A stretch of DNA of 64,000 nucleotides from Gambelia wislizenii (taxonomy: Eukaryota > Chordata > Lepidosauria > Squamata > Crotaphytidae), in assembly GCA_030847615.1 (NCBI GenBank), contig JAUMIR010000002.1:200863809-200927808 (forward strand). Reading direction: 5' to 3'. A program made the position numbers and the translations under genes. Numbering within the stretch: position 1 is the first letter of the stretch; every line of letters starts with the position of its first letter. Shown in pieces: positions 11,577 to 23,420 of the stretch. The notes beneath the pieces are model-generated. The model had not been told where the DNA came from, searched no databases, and was given only the letters and a program-made list of their open reading frames with translations.

Positions 11577-11944
11577 TCTTCTATATATATATTGATCTTA
11601 GATATGTTTCCATTTCCAGTGTGCTGATTGATTGCTTAGGGAACTGACCAACCAATCAAAGCTCAGTTGGGGCAGCCAATCAACACACTGGGGGCAGGAC
11701 CATGTGGAAGTTTCACTCCTTTCTAAACATGGCTGAGGCAGAGGGGGTGTGAGTAGCATGGAGGGATGTGGTGTGTGTGTGTGTAGCATGGGGTGGGCCT
11801 GAGCAGGGTGGGGAGGTGGCGGGGGGCACAATCCTGGTGGGGGGAGGGGTGCAGTCCTGGCAGGAGGAGGGGGCATGAACCTTGTGGGAGGGGCAACGGG
11901 GGGCAGGGGAATTTAAAGGTGTATGTTACCCTGGGTATAGCTAG
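11577..11944 (+). mobile_element. Non-autonomous Helitron-like element, copy 1
   Basis: Begins TCTTCTATATATATATTG after an A and ends with a small TACCC-TG-GGTA hairpin followed by CTAG and then T. This fits Helitron rules: 5' TC, 3' hairpin and CTRR, insertion between A and T. Inside are inverted CAGTGTGCTGATTG and CAATCAACACACTG blocks. A G-rich internal part differs between copies. Second copy at 61531. Confidence 0.75.
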
Positions 11945-12414
11945 TTATAAAAAATACCATAATTTTCATATTTCAGAATGATGAGATGGTGGTGGACAGT
12001 GGTGGTCCTACTGCTGTGACACCAGGGATGAACCTGAGTTTAACACGAGGTTTTCCAAAATTTCATTGAGTATCAGACACTATTGAAATGCTAAGGATAG
12101 CACAAGCTAGCCTATTGTTAAGTATAAGGGCTCACAGATACAATATAGGGGGAAAAGAGACAGGGCAAATGTTGCTGTAGGTTGAAGTACGTATATAGAG
12201 CTGTGGTTATTAGGAGTTTGTTTTCTAAAAGGCCCAAACAATAATGTTGTTGCTGCTGCTGTTGTTGTTTTATCCCTGATTATTTGCTGGCAGGACCCAC
12301 CTGCAACTTTGTATTACTACCCTCCAAAGTTTGGTGTTTTTTTTTTTAAATTCTGAGATATACTAGATCAAAGAAGCCCCAAGAGGCATGTGTGCCTCAG
12401 TTGTTGTGGCACAT
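11945..12414. other. No gene; nothing recognised
   Basis: Includes a short (TTG/CTG) run near 12245. No coding signal. Confidence 0.5.
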
Positions 12415-12945
12415 AGGTCATAGATCATAGAATTGTAGAGTTGGAAGAGACCACAAGGGCCATCCAGTCCAACCCCCTGCCATGCAGGAAATCACGATCA
12501 AAGTATCCCCGACAGATGGCCACCCAGCCTCTGTTTAAAGACCTCCAAGGAAGGAGACCCCACCACGCTCTGAGGCAGTGTGTTCCACTGCCAAACAGCT
12601 CTTACTTGCAGTAAGTTCCTCCTAATGTTGAGGTGGAATCTCTGTTCCTGGAGCTTGCATCCATTGTTCTGTGTTCTAGTCTCTGGAGCAGCAGAAAACA
12701 AGCTTGCTCCATCCTCAATGTGACACCCCTTCAAATACTTAAACAGGGCTATCATATCGCCCCTTAACCATCTTTTTTCCAGGCTAAACATACCCAGCTC
12801 CCTAAGTCTTTCCTCATAAGGCATGGTTTCCAGACCTTTCACCATATTAGTTGTCCTCTGGACATGCTCCAATTTGTCAATATCCTTTTTGAATTGTGGT
12901 GCCCAGAACTGGACACAGTATTCTAGGTGAGGCCTGATGAAGAAT
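12415..12945 (-). pseudogene. CR1 LINE, 3' end of ORF2 and tail
   Basis: Minus-strand frame 12498-12989 reads [35 protein letters not shown] and [20 protein letters not shown], the typical CR1 ORF2 C terminus. The 3' end at 12415 has the ATAGAATTGTAGAG block. 5' truncated. The frame is open over about 150 codons, so the copy is fairly young. Confidence 0.9.
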
Positions 12946-13090
12946 ACTGTGTCCATTGAGGTTTTGGCCTCTCCTCCAATGATGTGCATCCTAACTTAGG
13001 CTGCAGCATTTGCATGATGGGTGGTTCCAAGATGGATGGTGGGAAAGGTAAAAGTGATTCTTCTTGTATCCTTATCTCCCCTTTACTCCA

Positions 13091-13096
<6 letters not shown>

Positions 13097-13131
<35 letters not shown>
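13097..13131. repeat. (TA)n microsatellite
   Basis: About 17 TA units. Confidence 0.95.
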
Positions 13132-13134
<3 letters not shown>

Positions 13135-13139
13135 TATAG

Positions 13140-14135
13140 CATCATAGTGCATGACTGCATCAGTGAAATAGCAAAATAGCACTTTAGCATGGAAACTATG
13201 TCATAATACTATGACTTGAGGGAAAATAATAACAAAAAATACAAATCAAAATTGAGAGTGGAGACCATTTCACAACATAAGACTATACCCCAACCTCAGC
13301 AAACCATGTCCTCAGTTTAAAAAACCTTCTAGTGTGGATCCAAGAAATTGCTATTGCCAAGCAACTGTCAATCCCCCAAAAGAAAAGAACAGAATGCACT
13401 GATAGGAGGGAATAAGGATATGTGGAGGCAAGAGCAACAAAAAATGAAGGCGCTAAGCAGCAAGAGCTTGTACTTCTTTAGACCAGTCTGGAAGAGCCCA
13501 TAGGCAGTATTTCTTAGGAGATGAATGTCCCTCTGTAAGCTTTAAAACCATGTAAGTAATGTTATTACCACAATTTGTTTTCTTAACCACTTTCCAAAGC
13601 GGAACTTCAGACGGAATGTAAATAACCCCTAATCCTTTTATCCACTCGTGGGCTGTGCTCAGGTTTAAATAACACTGAAGAAATGCCTCTATGTGGTGTC
13701 CAATGAATAAATACACATAAGTACCATGTCCAGAATTACTTATTTTAAAATGTTTGCCATAGCTGTAAAATACTTCCAAGACAACAATATAGTTTTGTCC
13801 ATTATTAAAAATGATACCACAGGCATAAAGCAGGGATTTGTTCTTCATGATTTCCACTCTAACCAGAGCTCAGATTTTGTTGCCAAACATCTTGGAGAAC
13901 ATTTCCAGGTGGTTAAGAAAATAATTTCTAATACAAATTTTTAGAAGACATATTTATTACTTTTATACCTCATTTTAGTCTCATTATGTTTTTCATGGCA
14001 GTACACAGAGAGTTCACAGGTTGTCTCCTTTCCACATGCTGACCAGACTGGCTGTTTTACCCTAATCCTTTACGCCATGCTTAAAAGTATCAAAGCAGTT
14101 GCTGAATTCTTGCTGGGAATGCAGGACTCCCCACC
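13140..14135. other. No recognised gene; one unassigned minus-strand frame
   Basis: The frame 13453-13857 (134 codons, GTG start, stop TGA just upstream) has a protein-like composition but no motif I know. In AT-rich DNA of this length a frame of this size can arise by chance. No convincing splice signals were seen. Confidence 0.4.
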
Positions 14136-14141
14136 CCCACT

Positions 14142-14475
14142 TGCTTATCATTGTTGGTTAACTGCCATCAAGTTGACTTTTGACTTATGCATTACATGCT
14201 TCAAAGACCTTGTAAGTCTTTGGAAACTTCAGTTGACCTGGCATACACCAGCAATGCCAGTTGTTGTTGTTAACTGCTGTCAGGTTGATTTCAACTTATG
14301 GCAACCCTATGAATGAGAGACCTCCAAGGCACCCTATCATCAACAGCTCTGCTCAGGTCTTGCAGATTCAGTGCCATGGCTTCTTTGATTGAGTCTATAC
14401 ACCTGCAATGCAGTCTCCCTCTTTTCCTCCTGCCTTCTATCTTACCAAGCATTATTGTCTTTTCTAGTGAGTCAT
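14142..14475 (-). mobile_element. Bov-B 3' end fragments
   Basis: Two pieces: 14142-14192 (GTTAACTGCCATCAAGTTG) and 14262-14475 (GTTGTTAACTGCTGTCAGG, then CAACCCTATGAATGAGAGAC). Both match the 3' end of the Bov-B copies at 5.65 and 32.1 kb. Confidence 0.75.
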
Positions 14476-14479
14476 GTGC

Positions 14480-15305
14480 TTATCTACTGCTATGAAAACT
14501 TTCATTGCGAAGGGCTGTTGTGCTGATGTCATGTGCACCTTTTGCTCCAAGTCCATAATATAACTCCACCTTTCCCTATGGCACCCATTTTCTAAGCATT
14601 CTCTCATTCCCATATCTGGGCACTTCAAAAATTTTAACTTTTGTATTCTCATTAGGAAAAAGTAAAAGCTTTGTCTGCAATACCTCATTGTCAGAAATCT
14701 GGTGAAACTAACTCAGGAGAGGATTTCTGAGAAGGAGAAAAGCTTGAAAAGGCAAAGAAGCATCCAGAGAACAGCAGCCCCCAGAAACCCATTTCAGGGG
14801 GATTGAATCTTGTGTGACTAGTAATAAGAGGCTAGAATGCTATTGTAAAATAATACATTAGCATTAAGTGCTTCTTTTATCAGAGTTCTGACAATAGAGA
14901 GGTGAGAGGTGTGGGCTTCCCTTGGGGGCAGGGATGGTATTGCTGAGATTCCAGGGATATCTCTGATATGTTAATGTCTCCTTAATATAGTGCACAGGAG
15001 CATGTGAGAGCAAAAGCATGAGACATTTCTACCTCCTCCTCCTCTCTCCTATTTCTGGGAGCAGAGAGAGAAGGAGCATGGCTGATTCCTTCTTCATCCC
15101 TTGGAACTGCTGTGGAATATGGGACATCATCCTTAGAATCAGGTTCCACAAGGTAGTCTATAGTCAAACTCTATTGCAGTGCAGTTTAAAACAAATTAAC
15201 TTCAGTCCAGGAAGTTCATTGTCAGTGGTCTGGCATAGGTAGAGAAAGCTAATACATACATGATAGGCTGGACAGCTTTATTGTCTGCACCTGTATAGAG
15301 CTGGT
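14480..15305. other. No gene; nothing recognised
   Basis: No diagnostic repeat or coding signal. Confidence 0.5.
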
Positions 15306-15309
15306 CTGA

Positions 15310-16515
15310 CATGAGAATCATTGAATCATAGAATCATAGAGTTGGAAGAGACCACAAGGGCCATCCAGTCCAACCCCCTGCCATGCAGGAACACATACTC
15401 AAAGCACATCCAACAGATGGCCATCCAGCTTCTATTTAAAAACCTCCACAGAAGAAGACTCTGCCACACTCTGAGGCTGCACGTCCCACTGTGGAACAAC
15501 TCTTACCATCAGGAAGTTCTTCCTAATGCTTAGGTGGAATCTCTTTTCCTGTAGATTGAATCCATTGCACCGTGTTCTAGTCTCTGGAGCAGCAGAAAAC
15601 ATCGCTCCACCCTCAATATATTATCCCTTCAAATATTTACACCTCTTAACATTCTATTTCCTCCTCTCCCCCAGGATAAACATACCCAGCTCCCTAAGCC
15701 ACTTCTCATGGGGCATGGTTTCCAGACCTTTCACCATTTTGGTCACCCTCCTCTGAACACTCTCCAGCTTGTCAATATCCTTCTTGAATTGTGCTGCCCA
15801 GGACTAGACACAAGGTGAGATCTGACCAAAGCAGAATAGAGTGGCACTATTACTTCCCTCGTTCTAGACACTACATGCCTATTGATACAGCCTGGAATCA
15901 CATTGGTTTTTCTGGCTGCTGCATCACACTGCTGACTCGTGTTCAGCTTGTGATCCACTAAGACTCCTAGATCACTTTTGCATGCACTACTATCAAGCCA
16001 GGTGTCACCCATCCTATATTTCTGTGTTTCATTTTTTTTCTGCCTAAGTGTAGTATCCTACATTTCTCACTGTTCAAATTTTGTTAGTTTGGGCCCAGCT
16101 TTCTAATCTGTTAAGGTCAGTTTGAATTCTGATCCTGTCCTCTGGGTTATTAGCTACCCCTCCTAATTTGGTGTCATCTGCAAACTTGATAAGCATACCC
16201 TCTATTCCCTCATCCAAGTCATTGATAAAGATGTTGAACAGCACTGGGCCCAGGACAGAACCCTGTGGCACCCCACTGGTCACTTCTCTCCAGGATGAAG
16301 AGGAGCCATTGGTGAGCACTCTTTGGGTTCTTCTTCTACCTGCCTCCACCTGGGATTGCTTAACCCACCTGTAATCCAATAAGCACCCTTCCCCCAGCCC
16401 ACCATAGTGACAACTGTATAATCCCACATGGGCTCAAATCCATTGCATGTTTTCCTTGCCATCCAGAATGAAGCAGGGTCACCAGCCCCCAAACTTTTCC
16501 TGGTCCTGGCCACTC
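15310..16515 (-). pseudogene. CR1 LINE, RT core to 3' end
   Basis: 1.2 kb, with the 3' tail at 15318 (repeated GAATCATAGAATCATAGA). Minus frame 16074-16427 has the RT core [20 protein letters not shown] and [10 protein letters not shown] (catalytic ADD in the YxDD position), followed in other frames by KSDLGVLVDHKLN and the C terminus. Several frameshifts; 5' truncated. Same orientation and family as the copy at 12.4 kb. Confidence 0.92.
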
Positions 16516-16900
16516 AACTTATACAATCCTTTAAGGGAACTCTCTAAATATGGGAATGAAGGACATGAAGACCTTCATTCTCCCTGAACAGGATTTGGCC
16601 CAGCCACCCCACCCAAGGTTGTGATAGAAAACATTAAAAGGAAGGGTGGGAAGGCAGTTCAGGCCAGAGTGCCAGAGGAACTGCTGGAGAAATCACTTTC
16701 ATCTTTCCCAAGTAGACCAAAGCCTTGGCCTGGTGGTGAGGTCTCACTGACCCCAAGCACTGGCCATCCCTCCCATTGGCTGAGCTTCTGGAGGACAGTG
16801 GAAGTTTGTGGGCCTCTGGGAAGGAGACTGGCACTTCTGGAAGAAGATGGCAGCACCCTGCCATATAACTCAAACACATAGATTGCAAACAGGTCTTCAA
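16516..16900. other. No gene; nothing recognised
   Basis: Overlapping frames of 80-90 codons on both strands lack any known motif. Confidence 0.4.
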
Positions 16901-16901
16901 G

Positions 16902-17211
16902 TAGGGCTCCCAGATCTAAGGGCTTGGTCCTGAGTCTCATAATCCTCTTCTCCAGTTCTCAGGGTGAGGGGAAGGAATCTTAGAATAAGAATGCTGCCTT
17001 GAAAAGTGCATTTATATGTTTTCTTCATTTATTAGATGTGACTTTAGTTATTTGAATGGCTTACTCTGCAAGTGTGGTTGATGCTTGAAGTATCATGCCT
17101 AAAGACACCATCAGGGGTGTCCCTTGTGACATCATCAGGGACAGTGTCTAGGTCTCAGAGTTTGTTCCTGAAATCTCAGGACCTGGGAAGCTCCTGATCT
17201 GGCAACCCTTA
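16902..17211. mobile_element. Possible DNA transposon with AGGGYTSCCAGATC ends
   Basis: Starts TAGGGCTCCCAGATC and ends GATCTGGCAACCCTTA, which are imperfect inverted repeats. Non-coding. Only one copy seen in this window. Confidence 0.5.
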
Positions 17212-17367
17212 GCTTCAGGTGAGTCCGGGATGCTAGCTTTCACCACATTCAGCAGCTTGACGGTACATATTGGGATAACCATAATACCCAGAATTAGGCA
17301 TGTTTTAAATACAGCCAGGGTTGCACAGTCTCATCTGGAGCCAAAAACTTTCATGGAAATAGCCACT

Positions 17368-17580
17368 ACTTTGGGGGCCTTGCCTATAATGTTCATTCAT
17401 CATACACAGGGGAAAGTTATTTACAAACCATTATAGCATTGATTTTCTATGCTTGGTCCTCCAAATGTGTTGAATTTCAGTGCCTAGAAGTCCCTGCCAA
17501 CCTGGCCAGTGATAAGGGATTCTGGAAGTTGGTTCAAAACAGCTGGAGAGCCCAGTGTTCAGAATTACTGTTCTATAGCA
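17368..17580 (+). repeat. Dispersed repeat, copy 1 (uninterrupted)
   Basis: Shares GGGAAAGTTATTTA, AAACCATTA, CCAGAAGTCCC-like and CAACCTGGCCA blocks in order with 18890-19714. It serves as the empty-site reference for the insertion at 19025-19658. Confidence 0.65.
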
Positions 17581-17631
17581 ACATTTTAGAACACTGCAGT
17601 CAATCTGAATATTTATGGGCACATACTTATT

Positions 17632-17990
17632 GTATCCTCCAACACCGGGACATGGTAACCAAGCAACATCAGAGCATGGTCAAGAAGGCAAAAGGTATTC
17701 AAGAGGAAGAACAACACAAGCTAGGAGAGGCTGTAGCAGTTTGCTTTTGCCTGAGCCTACTGGGAAGGGCAAGACTCCACCCCTTGCCCTCTTCTCTTCA
17801 CTGCTAATTGAGTGCAAACTACTTTCGCACTTGGAATTCAGTCTGCAGCAATTGAAGTAAGATGAGGACAAAGGGGAGAAAATGGCAGGAAGAAAGAGAA
17901 CTCAAACATTTTAAAAGCAGCTGAAAAAGTAGGATAACTGAAGATTAATTGGTAGTGTCCCTGTGAAATCTGGACAGTTGAAGAGTATGT
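17632..17990 (-). mobile_element. MITE with ATACYCTCCAAC inverted ends, copy 2
   Basis: Inverted relative to the copy at 1119-1488. Ends GTATCCTCCAAC and GTTGAAGAGTAT. The two share internal blocks such as TAGGAGAGGCTG and GAGTGCAAACTACTTT. Confidence 0.65.
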
Positions 17991-18720
17991 ACTATCAGAT
18001 TGTTCAAATACATTATGTGATAAGGTAGATGCCAGGCCAGGGTGGATGGATGCGCAGGATTGATCCTGCTTGAGCTATTATTCTTGGCTGCGTCCTTTTG
18101 TCAGCTATTAATTTTTTTATATTTGGCTGGGAAATAAGGAAAATCCCCATTCAGCTGTTGTGTACATAAGGTCATCCATAGTAAGTTAAAATGTTTTCAG
18201 TCATAAGAAAGTTCCTCAAGCTGCTGTGATAATAACCATGTTTGAAAATACTAGACAGAAATTGTATATGCTGTCTTGTTTGCAAGCCTGACAAATACTG
18301 GTACATGGTTATCACATTTTGGAGATACCGTTCCTGCCCTTGCTCCCATAACAAATGGCCACAACAGTTAAAACAGGATTTAATTTTTAAAGATCAAATT
18401 ACAGCATATGGATTAAGCTTGTAGGCAACATGAAACAGCTTAAGAAAACTGTTTTGCCCTCCCCATCTAGCAGAAAATTAAGGTGCTAAGGGCTACAAAC
18501 AGTAATGATTTAACAGTCTCTTAACAAGTGAATTTACAGGGCTGAGCTATGAATTTCAGATCCTATTCCAACTTCTGAAAAGCTGTTAAAGGTGCCATCA
18601 CAGACAGATTGCTAAAATGTATGCTTTTTTAATGCAAAGTTTTGTAATCGTTCACTCTTTATGATTTAATTAGAGTAGGCAGCTTGGTTGAGTCTATCTA
18701 CAGAAAAACAATTCAGGCAT
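17991..18720. other. No gene; nothing recognised
   Basis: AT-rich; short frames only. Confidence 0.5.
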
Positions 18721-18722
18721 CC

Positions 18723-18866
18723 CCTACAGTGGATATGTGGAACCTTTGACCCTTCAGATATTTTGGACTTGCCTCCCAAAACTGCATGCATCCACCATGG
18801 CCAGTGGTAAGGGACCATGAGAGCTGTAGTCCAAAACATCTGGAAGAGAAAAGGCTCCCCACTCAT
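18723..18866. mobile_element. hAT-like MITE fragment
   Basis: Contains TGGCCAGTGGTAAGGGACC, GAGAGCTGTAGTCCAAAACA and TCTGGAAG in the order typical of the abundant squamate hAT MITEs (compare 57312-57466). Confidence 0.6.
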
Positions 18867-18889
18867 GCTCTAATAATAATGATGACATA

Positions 18890-19714
18890 TGACTTGGGGG
18901 GCATTGCCTCTAGTGTTCCTTCACCAAACATAGGGAAAGTTATTTAAAAACCATTACAGCCATGATTTTCAACTTTTGTTCTTCCAAAAATGTTGGACTT
19001 CAAAGCCCAGAAGTCCCTTTGTCATGCCTTAAGACTTAGGAGATTATCAGATGGTTCAAATATCCCAGGACAGGGACAACCAGAGATCACTAAAAGGCTT
19101 TCCTTTTAGATGATGTTGTCCCTGTCCTGTGATGATCCCAGTCTGCTCCTGGTCCCCCCCCACCTCTTATTAATTATTTTAATTGTTAATAAGGCACCCG
19201 TTCCATCTCTGTAATGGAATCACGGGCATATGAAAAGGTGCCCCGTTATGCTGGCACGATGCCAGCCGTGGTGGGAGGTTCCTTCTGAACACTTCTGGGT
19301 GTGAGAGGGACAAGGAGGTAAGTGACAGCCTTCCCCCATCTCCCCGGGTTACTTTGGATTTTTTAATTTTATTTTGGTCCTTGCTGTCACTTTTTTTCCT
19401 TTCGTTCCCTTTTAAAAAAAATTCCCGCATGTTCATTCTCTCGCGAGAACGGCCCAGGATTTCAAATAAGGAAGTGAATACAGCTCCGTGTCAGCTGTAT
19501 TCAGTTCCTTGACTGCCGGGGGGAGGGGGAGCCGTTTCTGTCATGGCTCCAAGGTATGTGTGAATTTTTTTAAAAAAAGTGGTACAGGGATGGGAGTGGG
19601 GCGGGATTGGCGTCCTGGGACAGGGTCGCGTTTTAGGACCCATTGTGATAATCTCCCCTGTCAACCTGGCCAATGATCAGAAAGTTGGTCCAAAACATCT
19701 GGAGATCCCAGTGT
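18890..19714 (+). repeat. Dispersed repeat, copy 2, interrupted at 19025-19658
   Basis: Left part 18890-19024 and right part 19659-19714 together match the copy at 17368-17580. Confidence 0.65.
19025..19658. mobile_element. CpG-containing insertion with GGAGATTATCA inverted ends
   Basis: Inverted GGAGATTATCA at about 19039-19049 and TGATAATCTCC near the right end. Near the left end there is a perfect 15-bp inverted repeat, CAGGACAGGGACAAC (19066-19080) and its complement (19115-19129). The middle keeps many CpGs (TCTCGCGAGAAC at 19439). No coding frame found. Exact limits and target duplication (perhaps TGTCA) are uncertain. Confidence 0.55.
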
Positions 19715-19739
19715 TTATAAATTAATTAATTAATGTGTG

Positions 19740-20205
19740 TTTATTTATTTATTATTACAATATTTATATTCCACTCTATATCTAAAAGATTTCAGGATGA
19801 CATACAGTAAAAACAATTTAAACAATTTAAAACAGTAAGAATAAGTTAACAGACTACAAACATATTAAACATTTGAAACAAGACAGTTTAAAACTGTATT
19901 TAAAAATTAAGATAATTGATCTCTTATTAAAAATTATTATTAAAATTATTATTATCATTATTATTAATTATTAAATTAAAACTCTTATTAGTCTGATCCC
20001 TATCCAGTATTTTATTGTGTTGTTTTTTAGTATTTATTAAGTATTTTAAAATGTTTAATTATTTAATTGTATTTTCAGTGGGGGTGGGATGGAGGGTTTT
20101 GTATGTATATTTTAAACGCTGTACGCTGCGCCGATTGCATTTTGTAGAGGGGCGGGATATAAATAAATTTATTATTATTATTATTATCATCATCATCATC
20201 TCCAA
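19740..20205. mobile_element. Two LINE 3' tails, back to back
   Basis: 19740-19990 is an A/T-rich minus-orientation tail (TATTTATATTCCACTC). 20000-20205 is a plus-orientation end with GGGGCGGGATATAAATAAAT followed by (ATT)n(ATC)n. L2-like by appearance only. Confidence 0.55.
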
Positions 20206-20284
20206 TGCAATATAGATTACAGTATCTGGAGTTATTTATGGAAAAACTATAATTTAAGACTTAAATTGTCAATTTAAAATGCAA

Positions 20285-20935
20285 GAATTTACTAGTTATG
20301 GGAGCCTTCAATGACCATGAGATCAGCTTGGAGATTAACTCTGCTAAGCAGAAGCTATCCAACAAATTCCTGATGTGCCTTGCTGATAATTTCTGATTTC
20401 AAAAGGTGGAGGAAAGAACAAGGAGATCTGTAATCCTGGACTTGATCCTAACCAATAGGCAGGAGTTGGTCACTGGAATAAAAACATTTGGTACTTTAGG
20501 GGGAAGTGACCATGCAATGCTAGAATTTGCAATTGTGGGGTAGGCCAAGAAGATTTTAGTCAAACACCAACCTTGAATTTCAGGAAAGCTGATTTTAACA
20601 AGTTTAGGGAAATACTCCAATATTGAGACACCCAGCAAGGGTGGGAGTTCTTGAAGGAGTTGCCAAAAGCACAATCACAAACAATTCCATGGAAGAAGAA
20701 AAATGGGAAACATCTGAAAAATCTAATGTGGCTGCACAGCAAACTAAAGGAGGGTGTGAAAAGGAAAAAAGTATGTATAAAGAATGGAAGAAAGGATGAA
20801 TCACCAAGGAAAAATATAGATGTGTAGCCCAAGCTTGGAGAAATATTATAAGGAAAGGTAAAGCTCAGAGTGAGCTGAGACTGGCTTGGCAAGCAAGGAG
20901 TAACAAAAGGAAGGGGGGTGTTGGGCCTGTCTATA
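20285..20935 (+). pseudogene. CR1 LINE, endonuclease-to-RT linker fragment
   Basis: Plus-strand frames, with stops, read FRKADFNKFREILQ, TPTLNFRKAD and a Lys/Arg-rich region ending before the RT. This order matches the CR1 ORF2 linker. Orientation is opposite to the two 3' copies at 12.4 and 15.3 kb. Confidence 0.7.
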
Positions 20936-21229
20936 TGAGCCTCAAAAAACTGGCATGCCCCACAGTGATGGCATTTCACAACAGCTGTGACTCGTCTTAA
21001 TGGTTTTTTTTTTGGCCCCCGAAAGCTTCACATCCCCATTAGTCAAGATGGTGGCTGCGAATGAGTTACTCACGCTTTTACCTACTGTAATCTGCTGCCA
21101 CCAAACTTTTTTAAAAAACTATTTCAACTGTGTGCTGGAGTTCTATTTTGCCTTTCCAAAAAAGGAGGGGGAACAATACCCTGTTTTCTCATCTTAGTGC
21201 TCACTTGCTAAGGTGAAAAAGCAACAATG

Positions 21230-21355
21230 CTTTCCTCTGAGGTTGGTGAGAGTTTATGACTTGCTCAAGGTCACCCAGTGAGTTTCCATGGCCGAGTGGG
21301 GATTCAAACTCTGGTCATCCAGAGTCCTAGTCCAATATCCAAACTACATCATAGT
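21230..21355 (-). mobile_element. Sauria-type SINE, tRNA-side fragment
   Basis: Contains the complement of GGAAACTCACTGGGTGACC and box B-like GTTTGAATCCCC, ending in the tRNA-like part. Tail missing. Confidence 0.75.
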
Positions 21356-22470
21356 CCCTACTCATTTAAAAAGCCTAAGAGCTCTGGCCCTGTGAGACCT
21401 GACTCCACTACAAGACTGCAACCCCCCCCCCCTATTTTGTACAGTCTGTCCTCTGAAAGCAAAAGCAGTTAAAATCTTTTAAGTCTCTATCTAAAAGTCC
21501 TGATTAATTAGTTTTGCTGCACACTACAATTGGTCTGGCAGTCATTACACTTTGGGAAAGACTAAGTAGGGTGGGGACTTGAAATAAACTTTAATCTAAT
21601 TTTCTTCCCCACCTTTCTTTCTTTAAGGATCTATTCAGATATAAAGAAAGCATTGCTAGCACTGATCTTGAGAGCACATTATTAAGAGAAGCAGCCCTGC
21701 AACACATTGATAGTACTAGGAAATCTCAGGCCACAGTTTGGTCAAAGGGAGGGATGAACATATAATCAGCTACTACAGCAACTGTCCCTTCCTGAAAACA
21801 GGCTGAGTGAGGAACCAGTAGCAAGTAGAAGTACTTTATGATCTGATAGACCCCATAATTAAATAGAGAATAGATCTGCTCAAATCATTAGATTGTAATT
21901 ACTAATAAAAGTCACATTGATTTCAGCAGATCTTCTCCAGGTATGACTAAGTCTAGATCCAATCTACAGGCTGGCCATGCTCCCCGGTTTCTCTTCCCAC
22001 TGACTCTTAGTGTTACCCTCAACACTTGGGGTCTTGAAGACCCTCAAAATTTGGGGAATTAATGTACTCAGCTTGGCTATGCAAGAGGGGGCAACAGATA
22101 GCAGATCTTTTGACCTTTGTATACTGGTAATCGGGAGGAGATATTAAACTAGGTAGTACAGTAAATTGATCTTTATTTGGAAAAACAACAACAACATTCA
22201 CGCACACGTTCAGGCTTCAAGTATTCATATAAGACTAGTGATTAAAGTGGGGAGTAGCGAGGGAAGTGAGTAGTGGGTGATATGACACCTTTCCTGTAGA
22301 TATGAAGTCACAGAAGAAACCAGTAGAGTGGTGGTCCCAATCAGGAGCAGCTGCACAGATGAACATAGTGTCCACAAGAAGGGGATCCATGAGTACTTGA
22401 GTGGAATTTTAGAAGGGTTTTTATAGACAATATTTGCCTTCTGGGAATGGGATTTAGGGCAGAAGACAAT
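21356..22470. other. No gene; nothing recognised
   Basis: Unique-looking; a C-run at 21422-21432. Confidence 0.5.
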
Positions 22471-23184
22471 GTTTTGTTGTGTTGGTCTCTCTCTTTCTTT
22501 CTTTCTTTCACCCCTCCCATGTCTGTTTCCTCCTCTTACCTAGTTGGTGCATTTTCCGCCTATTTCTTTTAGAGGATGCTGCAGTTACACCAAATATCTG
22601 GGCTTCATGTTCGTGTGGTGTTCGTGTTATATCATCCCTGACCAGCACAGCCAATGGTGAGGGATCATGGGAGCTGCCAGTACAACAACATTCAGAAGCC
22701 CTGTGGAGAGATGAAGATGCCGGGCTGACGAGAGGATACTCTGCAGTGTTCTGAACTCTTCTAAATGTCAACTTCCACCAGGGGAGCAGGGAGGCCATGG
22801 TGGAGAGGTTGAAAACAAGTTTTAAGAGAAATAGCAGGAGGAGGGATCTTCTGAATGTCATTATTTAAATTGTGGGTGTGTGCATGCACACACGCACAGG
22901 CATACATGTAGGGCATGATGATTTGGAGGTCCTATGGGGCCCTGAACCTATGCCTGATAGCCTGACCCCTGTAGCATTTTTTGTCACAAAAGTATGATAC
23001 ACTCGTAGAGACCCTGTGATGCCTCAGAGAAAGGAGAAAGATATCTGGAGCCTCAGCCCTGAAATGTGAATGAAAATGTAATTTTTACTAAGCTAGTTCA
23101 GTCAACCCAATTCCTTGAGGTATAATCTGTGCTGTGCATTTTGTCCAACTAAAACTTGGAGGGGAGGTGGAAATTTGATCCTAA
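22471..23184. other. No gene; low-complexity and MITE-like scraps
   Basis: (CTTT)n at about 22490-22510, a hAT-like scrap near 22640-22700 (AGCCAATGGTGAGGGATC) and a TG/CA-rich run near 22870-22910. Confidence 0.45.
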
Positions 23185-23420
23185 AATTTATTTTTTTATT
23201 ATTTATTTATTTATTTATACCCCGCTCTTCAGCCACAAGGCTATCAGAGCGGCTTACAAATTGTTTTAAGCAATAGCAAATTTACACATCTACACTGCAT
23301 TAAGCAGTTTCCAATGTGTGTTAGCTAAAAGTAAGGAAAAAAGAGGGAAGGAAGAAATGAGAGAGGATGAGTAGAAGGGACACACTCTCTGGTACAGCAA
23401 TCCTTTTTTAATTGGGGGAA
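23185..23420 (-). mobile_element. LINE 3' tail, minus orientation
   Basis: (TTTA)n followed by TACCCCGCTCTTCAGCC and GCGGCTTACAAATTG, the reverse of a LINE 3' end. Confidence 0.6.

Noticed and set aside
13453..13857. 134-codon minus-strand frame with protein-like composition
   Set aside because: GTG start, upstream stop, no motif, no good splice signals and no partner exons found. Left unassigned; a homology search would decide.
20560..20979. 139-codon minus-strand frame
   Set aside because: Antisense of the CR1 ORF2 fragment; Phe/Ser/Pro-rich composition is that of a shadow frame.
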